A stretch of 64,000 bases of DNA, from NCBI RefSeq assembly GCF_012849555.1, contig NZ_CP051685.1, positions 4,898,001-4,962,000 of the forward strand. The letters run 5' to 3'. The DNA comes from Massilia forsythiae (GTDB lineage Bacteria; Pseudomonadota; Gammaproteobacteria; Burkholderiales; Burkholderiaceae_D). The notes beneath the pieces are model-generated. The model saw only the letters and a list, made by a program, of their open reading frames with translations, was not told the origin of the DNA and made no database searches. Both the position numbers and the translations under genes were made by a program. The stretch's first letter is position 1, and each line of letters starts with the position of its first letter. This document shows, piece after piece, positions 49,559 to 58,500 of the stretch.

Positions 49559-51910
49559 TCAATACGCCGTCATGCTGTATGGCCGTGCGCTCTTGTCCTT
49601 GCCCCACGCCGTATCCGGCGCCGCCTGCATGGTGAATACCAGCTCTCCGCCCGCCATGATCTCGTCGTGCCGCAGGAAACTGCGCGCCAACGGCTGGCCG
49701 TTCAGGCGCACGGCCCCGACGTAGCCGTTGGACGGGTCGAAATGTTCGGCGCGGATGATGAAGCGCTTGCCGTTCGGCAGGTTCAGTGCGGCGCGCTGCA
49801 CGAAGGGACGGCCGATCGCATACTCGTTGCTGCCCGGCGCCACCGGATAGAAGCCGAGCGCGGTGAACGCGAGCCAGGCCGAGGTCTGGCCGAGGTCGTC
49901 GTTGCCGGCCAGGCCGTCCGGCGCGTCGCGGTACTGGCTGGACACGATCTGCGCCAGGCGCGCCTGGGTCTTGTACGGTGCGCCGGCGTAGTCGTACAGG
50001 TAGGCCACGTGGTGCGAAGGCTCGTTGCCGTGGGCGTAGTGGCCGATCAGGCCGGAGATGTCTTCCATATGCGCGTACACGGCCGGGTCGACCCTGGCGT
50101 CGAACACCTGGTCGATCTTGGCCACCAGGCCGGCATCGCCGCCCAGCATGCCGACCAGGCCGGCGTTATCGTGCGGCATGTACCAGGAATACTGCCAGGC
50201 GCTGCCTTCCGTATAGTCGCTGCCGAAGTTCGATTGCGTCGGATCGAACGGCGTGCGGAATTCGCCGCTCGACTTGCGCGCGCGCACGAAGCCGGTAGCG
50301 CGGTCGAACACGTTGCGCCAGTTTTTCGCGCGCGCATAATACTTCGCCGCCACCGCCTTCTTGCCCATCTTCTCGGCCATGCGCGCGATGGTCCAGTCGT
50401 CGAACGCATACTCTACCGTCTTCGACGCCGCTTCCGGTTCCAGGTCGATCGGCACGTAACCCAGCTTCATGTAGTGTTCCAGGCCGCCGTAGGGGCCGTA
50501 GTCGGCGCTGGCCGTCATCGCCTTGAGGGCTTCCTCTGCGTCGAAGCCCGGCAAGCCCTTCATGTAGGCGTCGGCGATCACCGGCACCGCGTGGTAGCCG
50601 ATCATGCACCAGGTTTCCAGGCCGGCGAACTGCCATACCGGCAGGATGCCGTAGGGGCTGGCCTGTTGCGACGCGACCAGCGAGCGCACGAAGTCGGCGT
50701 TGCGCTGCGCCGGCTGGATCAGCGTCAGCAGCGGGTGCAGGGCGCGGTAGGTGTCCCACAGCGAAAAGGTCGAGTGGAAGCGGAAGCCCTCGGCCTGGTG
50801 CACGGCGTTGTCCGGCCCGCGGTACCGGCCGTCGCGGTCCATGAACAGGCTCGGGGCCAGCATGCTGTGGTACAGGCTCGTCGTCACCATGCGCTTCATC
50901 GGCTGCGGCGCCTCGATCTCGACCGCGCCCAGCGCCCCTTCCCAGGCGTCGTGCGCGCGCCGGCGCTCGGCGTCGAAGTCCCAGCCGGGCATCTCGTCCA
51001 GGTTGGCCAGCGCGCCGTCCTCGCTCACCGCCGACACCGCCACCTTCACCAGCAGCGGCGCATCGCGCAGGTCGCCGAAGTCGAACAGGGCTTCCAGCGC
51101 CTTGCCCTCGACCTGCACCTTGTCGGACGCGGTCTTGCCGGGCGGCGCGAAGCCCTTGTACTCGACGCCTTCCTCGCGATTCAGTAGCTGGTGGGTGGCG
51201 AACGGGCGCGAGAAGCGGATCGCGAAATACAGCTGCCGCCCTGGCGCCCAGCCGCGCGTCTCGCGCATGCCGGTGACGGTGTCGGCGCCGCGCATGCGCA
51301 CGCGCGACCACAAGTTCTTGCCGGGATAGTCGTAGATGCTGGAACGCAGGTCGAACAGCACCTTGGCGGCGCTGCCCGCCTTGTAGCGGTAGCGGTGCAG
51401 GCCGACGCGCTCGCTGGCGGTGAGCTCGACGTCGACGGCATTGTCGCGCAGTTTCACCGCGTAGTAGCCGGGCTCGGCGTGCTCCTCCGCGTGCGAGAAG
51501 CGCGAACGGTAGCCGCTGAACGGCCGCTCCGGATAGCCTGGGTCGAGCTTGATCTCGCCGCTGGCCGGCATCAGGAGCACGTCGCCCAGGTCGGAATGGC
51601 CGGCGCCGGAAAAGTGGGTGTGCGAAAAGCCCAGGATGGAATCGTCTTCGTAGCGGTAGCCGGCGGCCCACGGATAGCTCTGGCGGAAATGGCGCACCTG
51701 GGTGTCCGGGCTGAGCTGGATCATGCCGAACGGGCGGGTGGCGCCGGGAAAGGTGTGGCCGTCGCCGCCGGTGCCGATGAAGACGTTGACGTCGTCGGTG
51801 CGGGCGCCGGGGGCGGCCTGCACCGCCGCGCCATGCAGGGCGGCCAGGGCCAGGACGACGGCGCCCGCGCACGCGCGCCGGCACAACTGGGAAGGGGAAC
51901 GAACGGCCAT
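49559..51910 (-). CDS. GH92 family alpha-mannosidase, exported
   Basis: A 783-residue calcium-dependent exo-alpha-mannosidase of the GH92 type (the family includes alpha-1,2-mannosidases). The signal peptide ends around HGAAVQAAPG. The first domain starts VNVFIGTGGDGHTFPGATRP. The catalytic (alpha/alpha)6 domain has FHSTFSLWDTYRALHPLLTL, and the family-typical GNDDLGQTSAWLAFTALGFY and PVAPGSNEYAIGRPF near the end. The start at 51910 gives a normal signal; longer readings upstream do not. It stands alone, so it probably releases mannose from external glycans. Confidence 0.92.
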   Translation of the reverse strand: MAVRSPSQLCRRACAGAVVLALAALHGAAVQAAPGARTDDVNVFIGTGGDGHTFPGATRPFGMIQLSPDTQVRHFRQSYPWAAGYRYEDDSILGFSHTHFSGAGHSDLGDVLLMPASGEIKLDPGYPERPFSGYRSRFSHAEEHAEPGYYAVKLRDNAVDVELTASERVGLHRYRYKAGSAAKVLFDLRSSIYDYPGKNLWSRVRMRGADTVTGMRETRGWAPGRQLYFAIRFSRPFATHQLLNREEGVEYKGFAPPGKTASDKVQVEGKALEALFDFGDLRDAPLLVKVAVSAVSEDGALANLDEMPGWDFDAERRRAHDAWEGALGAVEIEAPQPMKRMVTTSLYHSMLAPSLFMDRDGRYRGPDNAVHQAEGFRFHSTFSLWDTYRALHPLLTLIQPAQRNADFVRSLVASQQASPYGILPVWQFAGLETWCMIGYHAVPVIADAYMKGLPGFDAEEALKAMTASADYGPYGGLEHYMKLGYVPIDLEPEAASKTVEYAFDDWTIARMAEKMGKKAVAAKYYARAKNWRNVFDRATGFVRARKSSGEFRTPFDPTQSNFGSDYTEGSAWQYSWYMPHDNAGLVGMLGGDAGLVAKIDQVFDARVDPAVYAHMEDISGLIGHYAHGNEPSHHVAYLYDYAGAPYKTQARLAQIVSSQYRDAPDGLAGNDDLGQTSAWLAFTALGFYPVAPGSNEYAIGRPFVQRAALNLPNGKRFIIRAEHFDPSNGYVGAVRLNGQPLARSFLRHDEIMAGGELVFTMQAAPDTAWGKDKSARPYSMTAY

Positions 51911-52163
51911 GCTGTCTCCGATAGCGATAACGAACCGCAAACATAACGCGAAAGTTTTATGACAGGCAAGACATGCACGATGCGATCGCCGATTCCGGAT
52001 GCTGCAATGGCGATAACAGGTGTGATCGGAACGGCATTGTCGCTTTTGCCAAGCCCATTGATGGATTGTCAAAGAAGCGCTTGTGCGCCGCCGTGTTTGC
52101 GCAACAAACCTGTGCGCTGTCGCTTTTTCACGACCAAGCCGGGGTTTTTTACGCTAACATTGA

Positions 52164-52190
52164 CGTACGGAAATTTTTGAAGTCGTACGG
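52164..52190 (+). promoter_or_regulatory. Direct repeat CGTACGG upstream of the minor pilin operon
   Basis: Two copies of CGTACGG (52164-52170 and 52184-52190) are 20 bases apart, about two helical turns. They are located 14-40 bases upstream of pilE, and TTGACG overlaps the first. A regulator binding on one face of the helix is possible. The 293-base gap before pilE otherwise contains no gene. Confidence 0.3.
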
Positions 52191-52203
52191 CATCGGAGGC
52201 GTG

Positions 52204-52671
52204 ATGGACAGGAAGCGGGTATTCGAGGGTATTCGGCACGCGGCGCGGCGGCAGGCCGGTTTCACCCTGATCGAACTGATGGTCGTGGTGGCGCTGGTCG
52301 GCATCCTGGGTGCGGTCGCCATTCCCGCCTACCGCGACTACGTCACGCGCGGGCGCCTGACCGACGCCTTTTCGGCGCTCGGCAGCGCCCAGACCCAGGC
52401 CGAGGAATTCTGGTCGAACGCCCACACCTACGCCGGCTTCGACCAGGGCACGCCGCGCCGCCTGCCGGCTGACAGCGCCAACTTCACGTATTCGCTGCCG
52501 GTCGCGACCGACTCGGCCTTCAAGATCACCGCCACGGGGCGCGCAGCCGCCAACGGCTTCGTCTACAGCATCGACCAGTCCGGCACCCGTTCCACCGACC
52601 AGTCGCCGACCGGCTGGGGCACCAGCGCCACCTGCTGGATCGACCGCAAGGGGGGGCAGTGCGTCCAGTGA
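52204..52671 (+). CDS. pilE: Type IV pilin-like minor pilin (PilE type)
   Basis: A 155-residue prepilin. A leader of 19 residues ends in RRQAG, cut by the prepilin peptidase before FTLIELMVVVALVGILGAV; Glu at mature position 5 is present. The globular part has two Cys near the C-terminus (TCWIDRKGGQCVQ), which could form the D-region disulfide. It is the first gene of the pilE-fimT-pilV-pilW-pilX-pilY1 operon. By place and length it is a minor or initiating pilin rather than the major subunit, but this is not certain. Confidence 0.88.
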   Translation: MDRKRVFEGIRHAARRQAGFTLIELMVVVALVGILGAVAIPAYRDYVTRGRLTDAFSALGSAQTQAEEFWSNAHTYAGFDQGTPRRLPADSANFTYSLPVATDSAFKITATGRAAANGFVYSIDQSGTRSTDQSPTGWGTSATCWIDRKGGQCVQ

Positions 52672-53291
52672 CGCCGGCGCCGCGCACGGACGGCTTCACC
52701 CTGGTCGAGGCCGCGGTGGTGGTGGCGGTGCTCGCCATCCTGCTCGGCATCGCCGTGCCGTCCATGTCGAACTGGCTGCTGGCCAAGAAGGCCGCCGCCG
52801 CCGCGGTGTTCTACAGGGAAGGGCTGGCACAGGCGCGCAGCCAGGCGGTGGCGCACAACAGCGCCAGCCGCCTGGTCCTGCTGGACAATGCCAACGGCCA
52901 GATGGACTGGCGCGTCGACATCTGCTTTCCGACCCTGTCCACGCCCTGCAACGACAGCACCGGTTCGTGGTCGACCGCCTCGGCCCCGGCCGGCGGCGAC
53001 CCGGACGAGAGCGGCGGCTTCCGCTCGCTCTACAAGAGCAGCGCCGCCTTGCCGGGTGTCGACGCCATGACCGCCACGGTCACGCCGCTGGAGGCGGAAA
53101 GCGTGGTCTTCACGCCGCTCGGCTGGGTCGATACCCGCGTCGCACCGCGCATCGCGCGCCTGACACTGGCGCCGGCGCGCAAGCGCAGCGGCGCCTTCCC
53201 GCGCTCGGCGGTGGCGCTGACGCTGGCCGGCGTGGCCGGCATCTGCGACCCCGACGCCGCCGCCCATGCCGCCAAGGGGTGCCCGCCATGA
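52668..53291 (+). CDS. fimT: Minor pilin FimT/FimU (GspH-like)
   Basis: A 207-residue pseudopilin-like protein. A short leader ends in RTDG, followed by FTLVEAAVVVAVLAILLGIA with Glu5. The GspH domain after it includes AVFYREGLAQARSQAVAHNS. I took the GTG at 52668, which overlaps the pilE stop (GTGA). A GTG at 52659 is also possible but sits very close to the G-rich ribosome site. It probably helps prime pilus assembly together with the other minor pilins. Confidence 0.86.
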   Translation: MTPAPRTDGFTLVEAAVVVAVLAILLGIAVPSMSNWLLAKKAAAAAVFYREGLAQARSQAVAHNSASRLVLLDNANGQMDWRVDICFPTLSTPCNDSTGSWSTASAPAGGDPDESGGFRSLYKSSAALPGVDAMTATVTPLEAESVVFTPLGWVDTRVAPRIARLTLAPARKRSGAFPRSAVALTLAGVAGICDPDAAAHAAKGCPP

Positions 53292-53734
53292 CCGCGCCGC
53301 GCCTGCCCGCCGGATCGCCCACGCGCCGCCAGCGCGGCATCGCCCTGATCGAGGCGCTGGTGGCGGTGGCGCTGCTGGCGATCGGCCTGCTCGGCGCGAT
53401 CGGCCTGCAGGCGCGCTCGCAGTCGGCGCTGGCCGATACCGGCATGCGCGCCGAGGCCACCATCGCCGCCGACAAGCTGCTCGGCATCATGGCCAGCGAC
53501 CAGCCCAACCTGGCCGCGTATGCGCTGGCGGCGGGCGCCACGCCGGGCGCGCGCCTGCAGCCGTGGGTCACCGAGACCCGCGCCCGCATCCCCGGCGCCG
53601 GCCTGGCCGTGGCGGTGGCGCCGGTGACCGGCACCTCGCGTACCCAGGTGACGGTCACCATTTCGTGGACGCGCAAGGCGAATACCGCGGCCAACAGCCA
53701 CAGCGTCGTTTCCTATATCGCGAACGCATCATGA
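53288..53734 (+). CDS. pilV: Minor pilin PilV
   Basis: A 148-residue minor pilin. The leader ends RRQRG, and the mature helix starts IALIEALVAVALLAIGLLGA with Glu at position 5. The short C-terminal domain ends in a beta-strand series including SRTQVTVTISWTRKANT, typical of PilV. The ATG overlaps the fimT stop (ATGA at 53288-53291), and its own stop overlaps the pilW start. It is part of the pilus tip complex with PilW, PilX and PilY1. Confidence 0.9.
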   Translation: MTAPRLPAGSPTRRQRGIALIEALVAVALLAIGLLGAIGLQARSQSALADTGMRAEATIAADKLLGIMASDQPNLAAYALAAGATPGARLQPWVTETRARIPGAGLAVAVAPVTGTSRTQVTVTISWTRKANTAANSHSVVSYIANAS

Positions 53735-54906
53735 CGCCCGTCCGCCGCCGTGCATCCGGCTTTTCCCTGATCGAGCTGATGATCAGCATCACCATCGGCA
53801 TGCTGGCGCTGGTGTTCGCCATGCGCATGGTCACCGGCGCCGAGCGCAGCCGCAACACCGCGCTGGGCGGATCGGATGCGATGCAGAACGGGATGGTGGC
53901 GCTGTTCACGCTCGGCAGCGACGCCGGCCAGGCCGGGTTCGGCCTCAACGATCCGCTGCTGGCCGGCTGCAACACGGTGTTCAGCGACACTTCCGGCTAC
54001 GCCATGGCGCCGGCCACGCGCGCCGGCGCCACCATCCATCCGCTGGCGCCGGTGGTGATCGAATCGAACGGCGCCGCGCCCGACCGCATCACCTTCTATG
54101 GCGGCAGTGCGATGGGCGGCGCGCCGACCTTGCGCCTGACCGGCAACTACGCCAGCGGCGCCCGCATCGAGGTCGACCGCGTGCCGTTCGGCTTCGCCCG
54201 CAACCACGTGATCGTGGTGGCCCCCGAGCAGATCGGCGGCGACTGCGCGCTGGCGCAGATTTCCGACGATCCGGCCAAGCTGCCGCTGCCGCCGGCCCAG
54301 CAATACCTGGTCGCCGCGCAGGGCAGCGGCTACCGCTTCAACAGCGGCAACCTGGGCGCCGCCTTCACCGGCGGCGCGGCGCGCCTGTTCAACCTCGGGC
54401 CGGCCGACGGCCTGGCCTTCCATACCTGGTCGGTGGCGGACGGCTTCCTGCAGCTGCGCTCGACCGACCTGGCCGGCGCATCGGGTGCGGCGGCCACGGT
54501 GGCCGACAACGTGGTGTCGATCAAGGCGCAGTACGGCTTCGACACGCGCACCGGCACCGCCTTCCAGCCGCAGAGCGGGCTGCAGGTGAACCAGTGGTCG
54601 TCCACCATCATCAATGCCGACGGCAGCGGCGTGCTGGGGGACGCCGGCGACTACCAGCACGTGGCCGCCGTGCGCCTGGCCGTGGTGGCGCGCAGCAAGG
54701 CGCCGGAAAGCCCGTCCAACGGCGCCGCCTGCACCGCCACCGTCGCCAAGCCGGTGGTGTTCGCGGCCGAGGCGCCGCAGGGCGTGACCGCGGTGCCGGT
54801 GACGGTGGACGTGGCGGTGGCCGGCGACAGCGTCGACTGGCGCTGCTACCGCTACCGCGTGTTCGAGACCGTGGTCACGCTGCGCAACGCCGGATGGAGG
54901 CCATGA
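53731..54906 (+). CDS. pilW: Minor pilin PilW
   Basis: A 391-residue minor pilin, the largest of the set as usual. A 10-residue leader ends ASG, followed by FSLIELMISITIGMLALVFA with Glu5. A long beta-rich domain follows, including GLNDPLLAGCNTVFSD and the PilW-typical GDYQHVAAVRLAVVARSKAP near the C-terminus, which ends FETVVTLRNAGWRP. The start overlaps the pilV stop and the stop overlaps the pilX start, so stoichiometric translation is likely. Confidence 0.9.
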   Translation: MTPVRRRASGFSLIELMISITIGMLALVFAMRMVTGAERSRNTALGGSDAMQNGMVALFTLGSDAGQAGFGLNDPLLAGCNTVFSDTSGYAMAPATRAGATIHPLAPVVIESNGAAPDRITFYGGSAMGGAPTLRLTGNYASGARIEVDRVPFGFARNHVIVVAPEQIGGDCALAQISDDPAKLPLPPAQQYLVAAQGSGYRFNSGNLGAAFTGGAARLFNLGPADGLAFHTWSVADGFLQLRSTDLAGASGAAATVADNVVSIKAQYGFDTRTGTAFQPQSGLQVNQWSSTIINADGSGVLGDAGDYQHVAAVRLAVVARSKAPESPSNGAACTATVAKPVVFAAEAPQGVTAVPVTVDVAVAGDSVDWRCYRYRVFETVVTLRNAGWRP

Positions 54907-55502
54907 TGAGGCACCCTGTATCGAGGCAGGCGCGCCGGCGCGGGGTGGCGCTGCCGGTGATGCTGGTGATCCTGACGCTGATGCTGGTGTCCGGCATCTA
55001 CCTGATGAAGTCGATCCACTCGACCACGCTGGCCACCGGCAACCTGGCCTACGACGCGACCCTGACGCAGTCGGTCGACCTCGGCCTGCATACCGGCTTC
55101 GAGTGGCTCAGCGCCACCGCCGCCGGCAACAAGGCGCTGCTCAGCCAGGACGACGCCGCGCACGGCTACGTGGCGCTGCTGGACACCAGCCAGAACGCGC
55201 GCGACAGCGGTTTCTGGACCGGCAGCCAGACCGTGGCCGCCGCCGGCGGCGGCACCATCGAATACGTGATCCACCGCATGTGCCTGCAGCGCCTGGCCTT
55301 CGACGACGCCAAGAACCAGTGCGTGCAGACCGCGTCCACCAGCGGCCAGCTCGGCACCACCGTGGCGATGGGCACCAGCCTGGCCTCGGATTCGCCGGCG
55401 TACACGGCCAGCCCTTACGTGCATTACGTGATCACCGCGCGCCTGCGCGGGGCCAAGGGCGCCAGCGTCACCAACCAGATGATCGTGCTGATCGGGGCTT
55501 GA
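54903..55502 (+). CDS. pilX: Minor pilin PilX
   Basis: A 199-residue minor pilin. The leader ends ARRRG and the mature helix begins VALPVMLVILTLMLVSGIYL. It lacks the Glu at mature position 5 (Pro is near that place), which is common for PilX/GspK-like subunits that cap the pilus tip. Two Cys in CLQRLAFDDAKNQC may form a disulfide. It starts at the first of two tandem ATGs overlapping the pilW stop. pilY1 follows after 52 bases. Confidence 0.88.
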   Translation: MMRHPVSRQARRRGVALPVMLVILTLMLVSGIYLMKSIHSTTLATGNLAYDATLTQSVDLGLHTGFEWLSATAAGNKALLSQDDAAHGYVALLDTSQNARDSGFWTGSQTVAAAGGGTIEYVIHRMCLQRLAFDDAKNQCVQTASTSGQLGTTVAMGTSLASDSPAYTASPYVHYVITARLRGAKGASVTNQMIVLIGA

Positions 55503-55554
55503 GCGCCGCCAACCGCCAGCCGTTTTTTGCCGCCGTTTTTTTGTCAGGCTTTTC

Positions 55555-58500
55555 ATGAAGACCATCCTCGGCCGTTCCGGCGCCAGCCTCCTCGCTTCCG
55601 TCCTCGCTTCCGTCCTCGCCCTGGCCTTGCTGCCGGCCGGCGCGGCACTCGCCGGCGTGACCAGCATCGCCCAGCTGCCGCTGCTGAACATCAGCGGCAC
55701 CGGCAACGTCAAGCCCAACCTGATGCTGCTGTACGATAACTCGGGTTCGATGACCTACAACTTCACGCCCGACTACATCGACGACACCTCCACCTGCCGC
55801 GCCGCCAGCAAGATGTCCGGCGGGACGATGGCGTGTGCGGTCGGTCACCCGCCGTTCAACAGCGCCGATTTCAACCGCCAGTACTATGATCCGAAGGTGC
55901 GCTACACGCCGCCGGTCAAGGCCGACGGCACCTCCTACGCGTCGATGACGCGCGCCGCCACCAGCGCCTGGACCTCGGTCACCACCGACGGCTTCGGCAT
56001 CAACAAGCGCGACCTGACCAATGCCAGCACGTCCACCACCAACCTGGTCAGCGGTTTTCCCGACCTGCGCTGGTGCGACAGCAACCGCACCAATTGCGCC
56101 TACAATACCGCCACCTATACCTACCCGAGCGACGCGCGCACCTATTCCAGCAGCTTCCTCGGCAATCCCTACTACTACACGATCAACGTCGCCGAGTACT
56201 GCTCCGACGCCAACCTCACCAACTGCCAGAGCACGTCGGTGGGCGCGGCGGCGCCGTCCGGCTACCCGTACGAGGCCAAGATACGCTGGTGCGACAGCCG
56301 GTCGCTGACCAATTGCCAGGCCAAGTATGTCGGCAACTTCAGGTACCCGCGCTTCAGCAATCCGAACACGGGCGTGACCGCGGCCTACGGCACCATCACG
56401 ATCGGCGCCAGCACCAGCGGCGCGGCGATGAGCATCGACAGCGTCACGGTGAGCGAAGCGAACGGCGACGTCGTCATCACCAACGGCGCGGTGGCCGCCT
56501 CGGGCGGCACCAACAGCGCCACCAAGCGCGCCACGCTGGCCACCGACCTGGCAGCCTCGATCATCGCCAAGACCGGTCTCGCCAACCAGTACGTGGCCTG
56601 CGTGCGCACCCCGACCAACTCGTCGGTGCCGGCCTGCTCCAGCTACGGCATCACGCTGGGCGGCGACAACATGCTGGCGGTGATCCCGATCGACTGCATC
56701 AGCGCCGGCAGCGCCAAGACGTCCAACCTGTGCTCGCTGGTGGCCGACGGCACCCGCAGCGGCTGGGGCATCGGCGTCAGCACCCAGCGCGTGATCGTCG
56801 ACCCGACCGATCGCCCGACGGCGATCATCACCGTCAGCGGCACCGGTTCCAGCAGCAACACCGCGTCGCTGGCCGCCGGCACCAGCCTGGGCAGCACCAA
56901 GCTGCTGGCGTCGAACACCAGCCTGGGCAAGGGGGCAAGCGCGGCCACCGTCGCCACCGCGATCCGTGCCGCGATCAAGAACAACACTTCGCAGACCGCG
57001 ATCGTTGCCTATGCCGGCGGCGACAAGACGACCGACGTGTGCGCCAAGTACAGCAGCACATCCACCACCACCATCTGCCTGGTCGACACCGTCTCGCTCA
57101 CCGGCGGCGACGCCGTCGCCATGGGCGCGCTCAGCAACGGCGGCACGCTGGCGTTCGCCACGGTCAAGAGCAGCGTCCCGGCCGCCGGCGCCTACGACAT
57201 CATTCCGTTCGCCACCTCGGCGCTGGGCGCCGGCGCCGCGGTGTTCGTGCGCACCGACATCGTCTCGACCAGGAGCAGTTATCCGCGCGCGAGCGCGCGC
57301 AGCGACTGCGCCGGCAGCACCTGCACCTACGACGAGGAAATGACCAACTTCGCCAACTGGTACGCCTACTACAAGACGCGCAACCAGATGATGAAGACCG
57401 CCGTCGGCCAGGCATTCCAGGCGCTCACCGCCAACTACAACGTCGGCATCGTGTCGCTGTCGACCGCCGCCGCCGAAGGTACGATGACGGTGCCGCGCGA
57501 ATTCTCGTCGACCAACCGCAGCAGCTGGTACGCCAGCCTGTATGCCATGGACGGCAACCTGTCGACCCCGATCCGCAAGGCGCTGCACGCGATCGGCAAG
57601 ATGTACGCCAACCAGAGCCCGTACAAGATGGCGGCCGGGTCCGAGGCGGTGCAGTACCCGTGCCAGCAGAACTTCACCTTCATCACCACCGACGGCTACT
57701 GGAACGGCGACCCCGCCGGCGACGTGGCCAACAACGACAACGTCGAGAGCGCGGCGCGCTTCTGCACCCGCGCCAGCGGTTGCCTGGATACGAGCACGCA
57801 GACGGTGGCTTCGCTGGCCGACGTCTCGCTGTACTGGTACAACGGCGGCTCCAATACGGCGGCGTCCTCGCTGCGCCCGGAACTCGAGGATTTCACCCGC
57901 ACCGGCCTGGTGCCGGCTTCCAGCGGCGACAACCGGCGCCTGCACATGAACACCTACGCGCTCGGCCTGGGCGTGGACGGCATCATGAACTACGAGGCCA
58001 ACTACGAGACGCCCAAGTCGGGCGGCGACTTCTACAACTTGATCACCGGCGTCGCCAAGGGCTGCCCGTGGAACAACAACCAGGCCTACGTCTGGCCCGA
58101 TCCGGTCACCACCGACGCCAGCCCCTCGGCCGCCTACCAGTCGCGCGTGGACGACCTGTGGCACGCCGCCATCAACGGCCACGGCAGGTACTTCGCCGCC
58201 TCCGACCCGACCCAGGTGGTGCAGGGCCTGAGTTCGGCGCTGTCGAACATCGAGGTGCGGGTGGGCGCCGCCGCGGCCGCCGCCACCTCGACGCCCAACA
58301 TCTCGCAGGAAGACAACGACATCTTCTCGTCCACCTTCACCACCGTGAAGTGGTTCGGCGAGCTCTCCGACCGCAAGATCGACACCGCCACCGGCATCGT
58401 CGGCACCGGCGCGGTCTGGACCTCGTCCGATACCGTCGGCCGCAAGGTGGCCGCCAGCAGCGACACGCGCACCATCTGGATGCTCGACACCGCGGCCGCG

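Noticed and set aside
51911..52203. Short reading frame upstream of pilE in frame with it (from 51973)
   Set aside because: It would add about 77 residues before the prepilin leader, which is inconsistent with prepilin processing; ATG at 52204 fits.
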